A stretch of DNA of 64,000 nt, taken from NCBI RefSeq assembly GCF_035825295.1, contig NZ_JAYMGI010000002.1:5881501-5945500 (forward strand), written 5' to 3'. Within the stretch, counting starts at the first letter, position 1, and each line of letters opens with the position of its first letter. This document shows positions 1-8,044 of this stretch, piece after piece. The translations under genes and the position numbers were made by a program. The notes under the pieces are model-generated. The model was given only the letters and a program-made list of their open reading frames with translations. It did no database searches and was not told the origin of the DNA. This stretch comes from Actinacidiphila sp. DG2A-62 (GTDB lineage: Bacteria; Actinomycetota; Actinomycetes; Streptomycetales; Streptomycetaceae).

Positions 1-1
1 G

Positions 2-688
2 CTGGAGGCCGGGCTGATGGTGCACGCCGTGGCGCTGGAGAACTGGCAGCGCATGCACCGCTTCTGCTCCCGCTGCGGTGAGCGCACCGTCATCGCCGCC
101 GCGGGCCACATCCGGCGCTGCCCGGCCTGCGGCGCCGAGCACTACCCGCGCACCGACCCCGCGGTGATCATGCTGGTCACCGACGACCAGGACCGGGCGC
201 TGCTGGGCCGTCAGGTGCACTGGCCCGAGGGCCGCTTCTCCACGCTGGCCGGCTTCGTGGAGCCGGGCGAGTCCGTCGAGGCGGCGGTGCGCCGCGAGGT
301 CGCCGAGGAGGTCGGCGTCACCGTCGGCGACGTCGCCTATGTGGCCAGCCAGCCGTGGCCCTTCCCGTCCAGCCTGATGCTGGGCTTCACCGCCCGGGCC
401 ACCGACCCGCGGATCACCGTGGACGGGGAGGAGATCCACGAGGCCCGCTGGTTCTCCCGCGACGACCTGCGCGCGGCCTTCGCCTCCGGCGAGGTCCTGC
501 CGCCCTTCGGCATCTCCATCGCCGCCCGCCTCATCGAGCTCTGGTACGGCGCCCCCCGCCCCGCCCCGGCGTCCCCCGCTGATCCAGCGGATCGCGCACC
601 CGGCCGGCGCGCCGCGAGGAGCGCCGGCCGGGTGCGGGCGGGGCGGGGGACCGGTCCGAACCGGGTCAGGCGGCGAGCTTCTGCTTGA
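2..688 (+). CDS. nudC: NAD(+) diphosphatase, NudC-type Nudix hydrolase (5' truncated)
   Basis: The gene is cut by the left window edge; the frame is open from base 2. NudC-type enzymes hydrolyse NAD(H) to NMN and AMP, and studied homologues also remove NAD caps from RNA. Visible features are a zinc ribbon with paired cysteines (CSRCG and CPACG), a Nudix box that starts GFVEPGES and ends REVAEEVG, and the NADH-pyrophosphatase signature SQPWPFPSS just after it. The family normally ends near the LIELWYG segment. Here the frame continues through an Ala/Pro/Arg-rich tail of about 45 residues, so its stop overlaps 23 bp of the convergent mycoredoxin gene. The tail may be non-functional. Family identity is secure; the N-terminus is not visible. 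Confidence 0.9.
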   Translation: MEAGLMVHAVALENWQRMHRFCSRCGERTVIAAAGHIRRCPACGAEHYPRTDPAVIMLVTDDQDRALLGRQVHWPEGRFSTLAGFVEPGESVEAAVRREVAEEVGVTVGDVAYVASQPWPFPSSLMLGFTARATDPRITVDGEEIHEARWFSRDDLRAAFASGEVLPPFGISIAARLIELWYGAPRPAPASPADPADRAPGRRAARSAGRVRAGRGTGPNRVRRRASA

Positions 689-908
689 CCTGGGCGACGG
701 AGGGGTTGGTGAGGGTGGAGCCGTCGGTGAACAGGACGGTGGGGACCGTCTGGTTGCCGCCGTTGGCGCTCTCGACGAACTTCGCGGACTCGGGGTCCTG
801 CTCGATGTTGACCTCGTCGTACGCGATGCCCTCGCGGTCGAGCTGGGACTTCAGCCGACGGCAGTAGCTGCACCAGGACGTGCTGTAGATGGTCATCTTG
901 GCCGACAT
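666..908 (-). CDS. mrx1: Mycoredoxin (glutaredoxin-fold thiol reductase)
   Basis: An 80-residue glutaredoxin-fold protein with the redox motif WCSYC at residues 12-16 and the cis-proline segment TVPTVLF near residue 54. Mycoredoxins reduce mycothiol mixed disulfides in actinobacteria, using mycothiol instead of glutathione. The ATG at 906-908 is preceded by a GAGGAG ribosome binding site. A close match to a sigma-R promoter (GGAAT, 18-bp spacer, GTT) lies upstream at 959-984 on the same strand, which fits a thiol-oxidative-stress gene. It is divergent from uvrD2 and convergent with the Nudix gene. Many family members have CGYC; Ser replaces Gly here. Confidence 0.9.
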   Translation of the reverse strand: MSAKMTIYSTSWCSYCRRLKSQLDREGIAYDEVNIEQDPESAKFVESANGGNQTVPTVLFTDGSTLTNPSVAQVKQKLAA

Positions 909-958
909 CGCTGTTCGCTCCTCGTCCGGGGAATGTGGCGTCGAAGTTCGCTGTCCAG

Positions 959-984
959 AACGTACCGGGCCGCCGGGACATTCC
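959..984 (-). promoter_or_regulatory. Sigma-R-type promoter for the mycoredoxin gene
   Basis: Read on the minus strand, GGAAT (984 to 980) is followed by exactly 18 bases and GTT (961 to 959). This is the sigma-R consensus known from Streptomyces. The element lies about 50 bp upstream of the mycoredoxin start. sigR itself is in this window. Confidence 0.7.
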
Positions 985-1005
985 GTGCGGGCGGAGTGAG
1001 CGGCC

Positions 1006-1044
1006 TGTGGAAAACTCCGCGCCGGCGGGGTGGCCTGTGGACAA
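1006..1044 (-). promoter_or_regulatory. Two DnaA-box-like 9-mers upstream of uvrD2
   Basis: On the minus strand, TTTTCCACA lies at 1014 to 1006 and TTGTCCACA at 1044 to 1036. The second is the exact preferred Streptomyces DnaA box. They have the same orientation and are 30 bp apart, about three helical turns, between the divergent mycoredoxin and uvrD2 genes. Whether DnaA regulates either gene is inference. Confidence 0.5.
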
Positions 1045-1083
1045 CCCGTCCGGCCCGTCGGCGGGAAGTGGCACAGTGGCGGG

Positions 1084-3371
1084 GTGACTGCGACACTCCA
1101 CGACTCGCTCTTCCCCGCGGTGCCCGAATCCGCGGACGCCGTGCTGGACGGACTGGACCCCGAGCAGCGCGCCGTCGCCACGGCGCTGCGCGGCCCGGTG
1201 TGCGTGCTGGCGGGCGCCGGCACCGGCAAGACCCGCGCGATCACCCACCGGATCGCGTACGGCGTGCGCGCCGGGATCCTGCAGCCCGCGAGCGTGCTCG
1301 CGGTGACGTTCACCGCGCGTGCGGCGGGGGAGATGCGCGGCCGGCTCCGCCAGCTCGGCGCCGGCGGCGTGCAGGCGCGGACCTTCCACTCCGCGGCGCT
1401 GCGCCAGCTCCAGTACTTCTGGCCGCGCGCGATCGGCGGCGAGATGCCGCGCCTGCTGGAGCGCAAGATCCAGCTGGTCGCCGAGGCCGGCGCGCGCTGC
1501 AGGATCCGCCTGGATCGCAACGAGCTGCGGGACCTCACCGGTGAGATCGAGTGGTGCAAGGTCACCCAGACCGTCCCCGAGGAGTACGCCGCGGCAGCCG
1601 CCAAGACCGGCCGCGACGTGCCCCGCGACCCGGCCGAGGTGGCCCGCGTCTACAGCACGTACGAACAGCTCAAGCGCGACCGCGGCATGATCGACTTCGA
1701 GGACGTGCTGCTGCTGACCGTCGGCGTGCTCCAGGACCGGCCAGACGTGGCGGACACCGTCCGCTCGCAGTACCAGCACTTCGTCGTCGACGAGTACCAG
1801 GACGTCAGCCCGCTCCAGCAGCGGTTGCTCGACCTGTGGCTGGGCGACCGGGAGGACCTGTGCGTGGTCGGCGACGCCTCGCAGACCATCTACTCCTTCA
1901 CCGGCGCCACCCCCGACTTCCTGCTCGGCTTCCGCGCCCGCCACCCGCAGGCCACCGTCGTCAAGCTGGTGCGCGACTACCGCTCCACCCCCCAGGTGGT
2001 CGGCCTGGCCAACGGCCTGCTGGCCCAGGCCCGCGGCCAGGCCGCCGCCCACCGGCTGGAGCTCGTCTCGCAGCGCGAGCCCGGCCCCGATCCCTCCTAC
2101 GCGGAGTACGCCGACGAGCCCGCCGAGGCCGAGGGCGTCGCCCGCCGGATCAAGGAGCTGACGCAGGCCGGGGTGCGGCCCAGCGAGATCGCCGTGCTCT
2201 ACCGCATCAACGCCCAGTCGGAGGTCTACGAGCAGGCGCTCGCCGACGCGGGCGTGCCCTACCAGCTGCGCGGCGCCGAGCGGTTCTTCGAGCGGCCCGA
2301 GGTGCGCGAGGCGGGTCTGCTGCTGCGCGGCGCGGCGCGGGCCGCAGCCGATCCGGACCAGGCCGCGGCGAGCATCCCCGACCAGGTCCGCGCGGTGCTC
2401 AGCTCGCGCGGCTGGGCCTCGGAGCCGCCGGCCGGCTCGGGCGCGGTGCGCGACCGGTGGGAGTCGCTGGCCGCGCTGGTGCGGCTGTCGGAGGACTTCG
2501 CGGCGGCCCGGCAGGGCGCCACGCTGGCCGATTTCGTCGCCGAGCTGGACGAGCGGGCGAACGCCCAGCACGCTCCGACCGTCGAGGGCGTCACGCTGGC
2601 CTCGCTGCACGCCGCCAAGGGCCTGGAGTGGGACGCGGTGTTCCTGGTCGGGCTGACCGAGGGGACCCTGCCGATCACCTACGCCAAGACCGACGAGCAG
2701 ATCGAGGAGGAGCGCCGGCTGCTGTACGTGGGGGTGACCCGGGCCCGCTTCCACCTGAGCCTGTCCTGGGCGCTGTCGCGTTCGCCCGGCGGCCGGGGCG
2801 GGCGGCGGCCGTCCCGCTTCCTGGACGGGCTGCGGCCCGGCTCGGCGCCGCGCGGCGCCCGGGGGCCGGCGGCGCGGGCGGCGTGGAGCGCGGACCGGGC
2901 GGTCGGCGGCGCCGCGGCCCGGTGCAGTGCCGGGTGTGCGGGCGCACCCTGTCCGACGCGGGCGAGATCAAGCTGATGCGCTGCGAGGACTGCCCCTCGG
3001 ACCTGGACGAGGCGCTGTACGAGCGGCTGCGCGGCTGGCGGATGACGCAGGCCAAGGCGGTCGGCCACCCGGCGTACGTGGTGTTCACCGACCGCACGCT
3101 GATGGCGATCGCGGAGGTGCGTCCGTCCGACGAGGGGGAGTTGGCGCGCATTCCCGGAGTGGGCGCGCGGAAGCTGGAGAAGTACGGCGCGGACGTGCTG
3201 GCGCTGTGCGCCGGTAAGGAACCCGGGATTCCGGATTCCTCGGACGCCGCGGAGGACCCCGGTCCGGACGCGGCCGCCGCCGAAGACGCCACCGCCGAGG
3301 CCCCCGCCTTCGACCTCGACGATGCCTCTGACCTGCGCGAACAATCTCCTGAAGAAGAAGATGAAAAATAG
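1084..3371 (+). CDS. uvrD2: ATP-dependent DNA helicase UvrD2 (apparent -1 frameshift)
   Basis: Superfamily 1A 3'-5' DNA helicase of the actinobacterial UvrD2 type. The GTG at 1084 is chosen because the family begins shortly before the Q-motif segment LDPEQRAV. Walker A is AGAGTGKT at residues 43-50, and motif II DEYQD lies near residue 237. The late motif YVGVTRAR is also present. The helicase frame alone would stop at 2976. The expected tail (VQCRVCG zinc segment, MRCEDCPSDLDE, then an HRDC-like domain with ARIPGVGARKLEKYG) is intact in the next frame and ends at 3371. Adding one G to the five-G run at 2861-2865 joins the two parts into a normal-length UvrD2. This is either an assembly error or a genuine loss of the HRDC end. 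Confidence 0.85.
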
Positions 3372-3402
3372 TTTGCGCGAGTCGCCGACAGCCCCATAGC
3401 CT
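3364..3402 (+). promoter_or_regulatory. Candidate WblC-type promoter for the wblC leader transcript
   Basis: An A-rich tract (AAAAA at 3364-3368) lies just upstream of a -35-like TTGCGC at 3373-3378. A -10-like TAGCCT follows at 3397-3402 after an 18-bp spacer. WhiB7/WblC-dependent promoters are known to have an AT-rich patch directly upstream of the -35. The A-rich tract overlaps the last codons of uvrD2. The hexamers are imperfect, so this is a candidate only. Confidence 0.4.
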
Positions 3403-3509
3403 TCACGAGCGCGGTTGGGAACGGCCCTTCCAAGAGCCCGCCCCGCCGTGATGTAATAAGCGAGTACGTTCCACTGTCCTTACGAGACGCCGAGAGGAGG
3501 CGAGCCCCG

Positions 3510-3911
3510 ATGATCAGCCAGATGACCACCATCACGATGACCGATCGCCCGGTCGCCGCCGCCTGCTCGCTCGACGTCTCGATGGTGGACGTCCTCATGC
3601 GGAACCTCGACATGCGGGACGCCGCTGTGCGTGGCACCGGTCTGTCCGTCTCCGCCGCTCTGCTGCCGGTCCTGCCGGCGCGTGAGCGCAGCGAGCGACC
3701 GACCGGGGCGCCCGCGGTAGCGGCGGCGAAGGCGCAGGCGTCGGCCTATGCCTTTGCGGCGGCGGCCAACGGCGCCGGCGCCACCAGCGCGCACGCCGAC
3801 GGTACCGCCGAAGGCAGTGGCATCGCCAATGGCAACGGACAGCAGAAGAAGACGCAGCAGCACGGCAAGTGGGCCTTCCGCGGGCTCGAACCCTGGAGTG
3901 ATCCAGCCTGA
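3510..3911 (+). CDS. Leader ORF upstream of wblC (133 residues)
   Basis: I do not recognise an enzymatic domain. The protein has an N-terminal stretch rich in Met, Thr and Asp (start MISQMTTITMTD), an Ala-rich middle and a polar C-terminus ending WSDPA. The ATG at 3510 is preceded by GAGAGGAGGCG, a strong ribosome binding site, so the ORF is very likely translated. It ends 23 bp before a strong intrinsic terminator that separates it from wblC. This arrangement fits the translation-dependent attenuation known for wblC/whiB7 leaders, where ribosome stalling on an upstream ORF allows read-through. A CCGCGG at 3878-3883, inside the ORF, could pair with the left terminator arm as an antiterminator. 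Whether the peptide itself has a function is unknown. Confidence 0.65.
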   Translation: MISQMTTITMTDRPVAAACSLDVSMVDVLMRNLDMRDAAVRGTGLSVSAALLPVLPARERSERPTGAPAVAAAKAQASAYAFAAAANGAGATSAHADGTAEGSGIANGNGQQKKTQQHGKWAFRGLEPWSDPA

Positions 3912-3934
3912 CGAACGATCAGGTCGGTGCCTTC

Positions 3935-3978
3935 AGGGCCGCGGAATCCCAGACCGGGAACCGCGGCCCTTCTGTTTT
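3935..3978 (+). terminator. Intrinsic terminator/attenuator in the wblC leader
   Basis: AGGGCCGCGG (3935-3944) pairs perfectly with CCGCGGCCCT (3961-3970). Inside the loop TCCC (3947-3950) can pair with GGGA (3956-3959). The T-rich TCTGTTTT follows at 3971-3978. It lies between the leader ORF stop and the wblC start, as in ribosome-controlled wblC attenuation. Confidence 0.85.
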
Positions 3979-4064
3979 CCCCGGACCTGAACACCAGACC
4001 TGAACCACCGAGATCCGGCCGGACCACCAGACCGGCCGAACGACAGACGAGGAACGAACCCACC

Positions 4065-4427
4065 GTGCACACCGCCTCGCACGCAACGTCCGGACCCAAG
4101 CCCGAACTCGGCCACCCGCCCGCAACGCCCCCTTCGGAGACCACCTTGCTGCCCCTCACCGAGCTCGACGACGAGATCGAGCGACTCGGCGTGCCCGTCC
4201 CGTGCCGGACCTACGACCCCGAGGTCTTCTTCGCGGAGTCCCCGGCCGACGTCGAGTACGCCAAGTCCCTCTGCCAGACCTGTCCGGTGCGCGAGGCCTG
4301 CCTGGCCGGCGCCAAGGACCGCCGCGAGCCCTGGGGTGTCTGGGGCGGCGAGCTGTTCATCCAGGGCGTGGTCGTTCCCCGCAAGCGGCCGCGCGGCCGC
4401 CCGCGCAAGAACGCCGTCGCGGCATGA
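4065..4427 (+). CDS. wblC: WblC/WhiB7 antibiotic-response transcription factor
   Basis: Wbl-family iron-sulfur protein that binds the principal sigma factor and activates intrinsic antibiotic-resistance genes. Four cysteines fit the Fe-S ligand pattern: one in VPCRTYD, two in CQTCPV and one in REACLAG. The turn motif GVWGGE follows. A C-terminal AT-hook RGRPRK, diagnostic of the WhiB7/WblC branch, is near the end of the protein. The GTG at 4065 is chosen because GAGGAA lies 11 bases upstream and because an earlier in-frame ATG at 3927 would place the start before the terminator. The product is 120 residues. Expression is probably controlled by the leader ORF and terminator just upstream. The stop overlaps the next start as ATGA. 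Confidence 0.93.
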   Translation: MHTASHATSGPKPELGHPPATPPSETTLLPLTELDDEIERLGVPVPCRTYDPEVFFAESPADVEYAKSLCQTCPVREACLAGAKDRREPWGVWGGELFIQGVVVPRKRPRGRPRKNAVAA

Positions 4428-4753
4428 ACACCCGGCAGAGCACCTACCGCACCGCGCCCGGAACCATCGACGGTCCCCGGACGCACGACCCCAAGAATCA
4501 GGCCCCGATGACGCCCTCCCTCACCGAACTGCCCGCCCGCGCCTCCGACGCCATCGCGTCGCACCAGAACAGGAACCTCGAAATGCAACTCATGCCAGAA
4601 GCCCTGGCCCGTGCCCAAATGCAGGATCGCCTGCGCGAGGCCGAGCACGAACGCAGGTCGGCCCGCCTGATCGCGGCGCGCCGACTCCAGCGCCGTGCCG
4701 AGCGAGCCTCGCTGCGCGCCCGCCGCGCGCTCGCCATGGCCGTGATGCAGTAA
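4424..4753 (+). CDS. Small Arg-rich helical protein translationally coupled to wblC
   Basis: Not recognised as a named family. The 109-residue protein starts at an ATG that overlaps the wblC stop (ATGA), so it is probably translationally coupled to it. The N-terminal 50 residues look disordered. The C-terminal half, from about residue 55, is a long Arg/Glu/Ala-rich amphipathic helix (segments such as MQDRLREAEHERRSARL). It may be a coiled coil or nucleic-acid-binding helix. Its role in the antibiotic response is inferred from position only. Confidence 0.7.
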   Translation: MNTRQSTYRTAPGTIDGPRTHDPKNQAPMTPSLTELPARASDAIASHQNRNLEMQLMPEALARAQMQDRLREAEHERRSARLIAARRLQRRAERASLRARRALAMAVMQ

Positions 4754-4841
4754 TCCCGCCGGCCGGGTCCGGGACCCGGAAGGCCGCGCCGGCCGGTGCC
4801 GGTGCACCCGCACCACCAGCAGGAACCATCCGCCTCAACCC

Positions 4842-4875
4842 CCGCGGGACCGGTCGACACCGACCGGTCCCGCGG
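4842..4875 (+). terminator. Strong hairpin terminator after the wblC operon
   Basis: A perfect 15-bp stem (4842-4856 with 4861-4875) has an ACAC loop. No T-tract follows, which is usual for Streptomyces terminators. It separates the wblC operon from the small zinc protein gene. Confidence 0.6.
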
Positions 4876-4921
4876 TGCGTTCCGGCGGCGATCCCGGCCA
4901 CCACGGAGGTATCGTCGCCCG

Positions 4922-5110
4922 GTGGATCACAAGACCTCTCAGACCACGGGTCGAAGCACGACGTGCGGCCGCTGCGGCGCCACGCACGAGGGTCTGCCGC
5001 TGACCTGGATCTGCTCGGTGGAGAACGGCCGGCGCGTCTATTTCTGCGAGGAGTGCGCCCGGCGGCATCTGCGCAGCATCGAAGGGCGGCTGGACTCCGC
5101 CTGGTGGTGA
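4922..5110 (+). CDS. Small four-cysteine zinc-ribbon protein
   Basis: A 62-residue protein with two CxxC knuckles (CGRCG near residue 14 and CEEC near residue 42), consistent with one structural zinc. Between them is a hydrophobic segment LTWICSVENGRRVYF. GTG at 4922 is the only start that gives a compact protein, and GGAGGT lies upstream at 4904-4909. Upstream in-frame codons overlap the terminator hairpin, which argues against a longer form. The gene is convergent with the ABC1 kinase gene. Function is unknown. Confidence 0.7.
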   Translation: MDHKTSQTTGRSTTCGRCGATHEGLPLTWICSVENGRRVYFCEECARRHLRSIEGRLDSAWW

Positions 5111-5120
5111 CCGCCCCGGC

Positions 5121-6470
5121 TCACGCCGACTCCTCCTCGCCCTCCGCCGCGAACCCGGGCAGCCATTCCAGCAGCTCGTCGCGCAGCCGCACGGTCGCGC
5201 CCAGCTGGCACAGCACCCCGACGGTGCTCAGCGTCACCCGGTGGATCAGCAGGTACGACGGCGGCAGGTTGAGCTGCTTGCCCAGCTGGTGGGCGGGCGA
5301 GCGGGGGTCGGCGATCCTGGCCGCCTGCGCCCGCATCCAGGCGCGCTCGAAGAGGAAGTCCTCCCGGCCGGCCGGCTCGATGATCGGCCGCAGGTAGTCC
5401 AGCACCGCGTCGGCGTCCAGGGTGATCGTCGGCTTGACGAACCCCTCGGTGCGCAGCATCGCGTACACCTGCTCGGCCTCGCCGGCCAGCGCCAGTCGCA
5501 GCGCGGTGCCGATCGGCAGCGGCAGGCCCTCCGGCAGCCGGTCCACCGTGCCGAAGTCCAGCACGCCCAGCCGCCAGCCGGCGGCCGGGCCGTCGTCGGT
5601 GAGCAGCCGGAAGTTGCCCGGGTGCGGGTCGGCGTGCAGCAGCCCGGTGCGGGCCGGCCCGGCGAACAGGAAATGCGCCAGCAGCTGCCCCGCCCGGTCC
5701 CGCATCTCCTGGCTGCCCGAGGCGATCACCTCCGACAGCGGCACCCCGTCCATCCACTCGGTGATCAGCACCTGGTCGGCCTGGTGGACGACGTCCGGCA
5801 CCTCCACGTCCGGGTCCCCGGCGAACTCCACCGCGTGCGTGTGCTGGGCCTCGGCCTCCAGGCCGTAGTCCAGCTCCTCGGCGACCCGCGCGCGCAGCTC
5901 CGCCAGCAGCGGCTTGACGTCCATCCCCGGGATGAGCGGCCCGAACAGTCTGGCCACCCGGCCCAGTTGGCCCAGGTCCGACAGCAGCGCGTCACCCGCC
6001 CCCGGATACTGGACCTTCACCGCGACCTTCCGCCCGTCGCTCCACACTGCGCGGTGCACCTGCCCGATCGAGGCCGCCGCGGCCGGCGCGTCCTCGAACT
6101 GCGCGAACAGCGACCGCCAGTCCCGGCCCAGCCGCTGCGCCAGCACCCGGTGCACCGTGCGGGCGGGCATCGGCGGAGCCGCCTCCTGGAGCTTGGTCAG
6201 CGCCGCGCGGTACGGGCCGGCGACGTCCTCCGGCAACGCCGACTCGAACACCGACAGGGCCTGCCCGAACTTCATCGCGCCGCCCTTCAGCTCCCCGAGC
6301 ACCTTGAAGAGCTGCTCCGCGGTGCGCTCCTGCAACTCGGTGGCGACCTCGTCGGCGGGGCGACCGCCGAGCCGCTTGCCGAGCCCCAGGGTGGCCCGTC
6401 CGGCGAAACCCAGCGGGAGCGCCGCGAGCTTCGCGGTACGGGTCACCGCCTTGCGCGGAAGATCAGACAT
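5121..6470 (-). CDS. ABC1/AarF (UbiB-like) atypical protein kinase
   Basis: A 449-residue member of the ABC1/AarF/UbiB atypical kinase family. Visible motifs are the family-specific KFGQ (within MKFGQALSVF), the Ala-rich loop AAASIGQVHRAV that replaces the usual Gly-rich loop, the VAIK-like lysine KVAVKVQYPG, the catalytic-loop HADPHPGNF and the metal-binding LDFGTVD. Family members support lipid-quinone metabolism or membrane lipid homeostasis, but the substrate in actinobacteria is unclear. No C-terminal membrane helices are evident. It is transcribed leftward, next to the ThiF-like gene and with only about 20 bp between them, so they may be co-transcribed. Confidence 0.9.
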   Translation of the reverse strand: MSDLPRKAVTRTAKLAALPLGFAGRATLGLGKRLGGRPADEVATELQERTAEQLFKVLGELKGGAMKFGQALSVFESALPEDVAGPYRAALTKLQEAAPPMPARTVHRVLAQRLGRDWRSLFAQFEDAPAAAASIGQVHRAVWSDGRKVAVKVQYPGAGDALLSDLGQLGRVARLFGPLIPGMDVKPLLAELRARVAEELDYGLEAEAQHTHAVEFAGDPDVEVPDVVHQADQVLITEWMDGVPLSEVIASGSQEMRDRAGQLLAHFLFAGPARTGLLHADPHPGNFRLLTDDGPAAGWRLGVLDFGTVDRLPEGLPLPIGTALRLALAGEAEQVYAMLRTEGFVKPTITLDADAVLDYLRPIIEPAGREDFLFERAWMRAQAARIADPRSPAHQLGKQLNLPPSYLLIHRVTLSTVGVLCQLGATVRLRDELLEWLPGFAAEGEEESA

Positions 6471-6491
6471 GCGCTCCTCATTTCCGGTCGG

Positions 6492-7862
6492 TCACATGGC
6501 CATTGTGCCTCCCTGCGACGAGGCGGCCGTGGGTGCTGCGGCCAAGACCCGGTCAGTTCCGCGCGGCGGCGACGCTTTGTCCCGCTCGTCCTGATCAGCG
6601 ATTTCGCGCCCGCCACGGCCACGCGGCGGGCGGCCGCCGAGAGCCGCGGCCCCGCAGCCGCAGCCCGGGTGGCCCGGCACCGCCAGCACCCGCGGCGCCG
6701 GGCCGGCCGACGGCAGCTCCAGCCGCGCCCCGGTGCTCGGCGGCAGCCGCCCGTCCAGATGCGCCAGCACATGGCCGGCCGCGGTCCCCGCGACCGCGGT
6801 GGCCAGCGCGACGTCGCAGGCCGGGACGGCCTGCCGCCGACCGGACCGCAACTGCGCCAGCAGCCGTGGCCACGCCGGGTCCCGGTCGGCCAGCAGCAGC
6901 CCCAGGCACTCCCCGCACCCGGTGCGCCCGGGCAGCACCAGCGGGCCGACCAGGCCGGTGTCCTCCAGCACCCCCGCGTACAGATGCGGCACCCCCGCAC
7001 CGACCAGCTCGCGCGCCTGCTCCTCGTCCGGCGCGAACGCGTACAGCCCGTCCCGCGGCGCCACCACCGCCAGCACGTCCACGCCCGGCGCCTCGCCGCC
7101 GGGAGCCGCGCCCGCGTCCGCGTCCACGCCCGGGCGCGTCACGGACCCGCCGCGGCCCGGGCCCGCGCCGGCGCGGGCGGCGCGGGCGCGGGTGCGCTCG
7201 ACCGCCGAACCCGGCGGATGCGTCCCCGGCGGCCGTGCGCCGGGCGGACGGACGGGGGCCGCGCCCGCCGCGCGGCGGACCGCGCCGCGGCCCGCGGCGT
7301 CCCGCCGCTCGCCCGCGTGGTCGGCCGGGATGCCGCACGGCCCGGTGTCCCACGGCTCGACCCGTCCGCCGTCCACCAGGTCGACCGCGCCGACGCCCGC
7401 CGCCGACAGCACCGCGGCCAGCGCCGCGCCGACCCGCCCGGCTCCGAGCACCCGCACCCGCGACGCCCCGCGATGCCGTATCCGGGCAGGGCCCGCGCCC
7501 GGCGCCGGGTGGACCAGGGACAGGGCCGCCAGGTCGGGGCGGAGCCGGTCGAGCAGCGCCGACCGGTGGCGCACCGAGGCGGACAGCGCCGCGTGCGCCG
7601 AGGCGTCGTCCAGCACCCCGCCCTCCGCCAGCTCGCCGAGCAGCCGCCGCACCCGCTCGGGCCCGAGCCCCAGCGCCGCGGCGTCCGCGACCAGGGCGTC
7701 CATCCCCCGTGTGCCGTCCAGCAGGTCGAGGAAGCCGGCCGCCGCGCCGTCCACCGGCCCCAGCACCACCGCGTGCCTTCGGTCGACGCCGAACTGCACG
7801 CTCTCCGCGTCTCGCCAGCCGCGCCGCAGCGCGGGCTTCAGCATCGGGCGCATCGCCCTCAC
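6492..7862 (-). CDS. ThiF/HesA-like E1-type adenylyltransferase-fold protein
   Basis: A 456-residue ThiF-family protein. The Rossmann-like core is seen at VRVLGAGRVGAALAAVL (around residue 150), followed by the acidic VDLVDGGRVEPWD that positions ATP in E1-like enzymes. A low-complexity Pro/Arg/Ala-rich insert occupies roughly residues 195-250. Zinc-type cysteines appear later (GCGECLG and HPGCGCG). The catalytic cysteine expected in sulfur-carrier activating enzymes is not obvious, and no small carrier protein is nearby. The true substrate is therefore unknown. It lies upstream of the ABC1 kinase on the same strand. Confidence 0.75.
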   Translation of the reverse strand: MRAMRPMLKPALRRGWRDAESVQFGVDRRHAVVLGPVDGAAAGFLDLLDGTRGMDALVADAAALGLGPERVRRLLGELAEGGVLDDASAHAALSASVRHRSALLDRLRPDLAALSLVHPAPGAGPARIRHRGASRVRVLGAGRVGAALAAVLSAAGVGAVDLVDGGRVEPWDTGPCGIPADHAGERRDAAGRGAVRRAAGAAPVRPPGARPPGTHPPGSAVERTRARAARAGAGPGRGGSVTRPGVDADAGAAPGGEAPGVDVLAVVAPRDGLYAFAPDEEQARELVGAGVPHLYAGVLEDTGLVGPLVLPGRTGCGECLGLLLADRDPAWPRLLAQLRSGRRQAVPACDVALATAVAGTAAGHVLAHLDGRLPPSTGARLELPSAGPAPRVLAVPGHPGCGCGAAALGGRPPRGRGGREIADQDERDKASPPRGTDRVLAAAPTAASSQGGTMAM

Positions 7863-8035
7863 CCCTTTGTCTCTCCGTCATTGCCGTCGCTCGTCACCCG
7901 TCGACGCCGCGGGCCCGAGCGTCCGGGGCCCGCCCGGCGCGGGGCCCGACCAGCCGGTCCCGCGCCGCGGTCGGCCGATCACGCTCCGTCATCGACGCAC
8001 TCAGCATGCCCTCCCGCGGGCCTGCCGCCGCGAAG

Positions 8036-8044
8036 TTATCCACA
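8036..8044 (+). promoter_or_regulatory. DnaA-box-like TTATCCACA
   Basis: The 9-mer TTATCCACA is a canonical bacterial DnaA box. It lies between the divergent ThiF-like and metallopeptidase genes and is followed by an inverted, weaker copy at 8048-8056. There is no dnaA, dnaN or box cluster here, so this is not an origin. Confidence 0.4.

Noticed and set aside
337..2754. An 805-codon minus-strand frame over uvrD2
   Set aside because: It is a GC-driven shadow frame; the plus strand carries all helicase motifs.
2846..2890. Programmed frameshift in uvrD2
   Set aside because: There is no slippery heptamer with a downstream structure known for this family, and similar single-base losses occur in three other genes.
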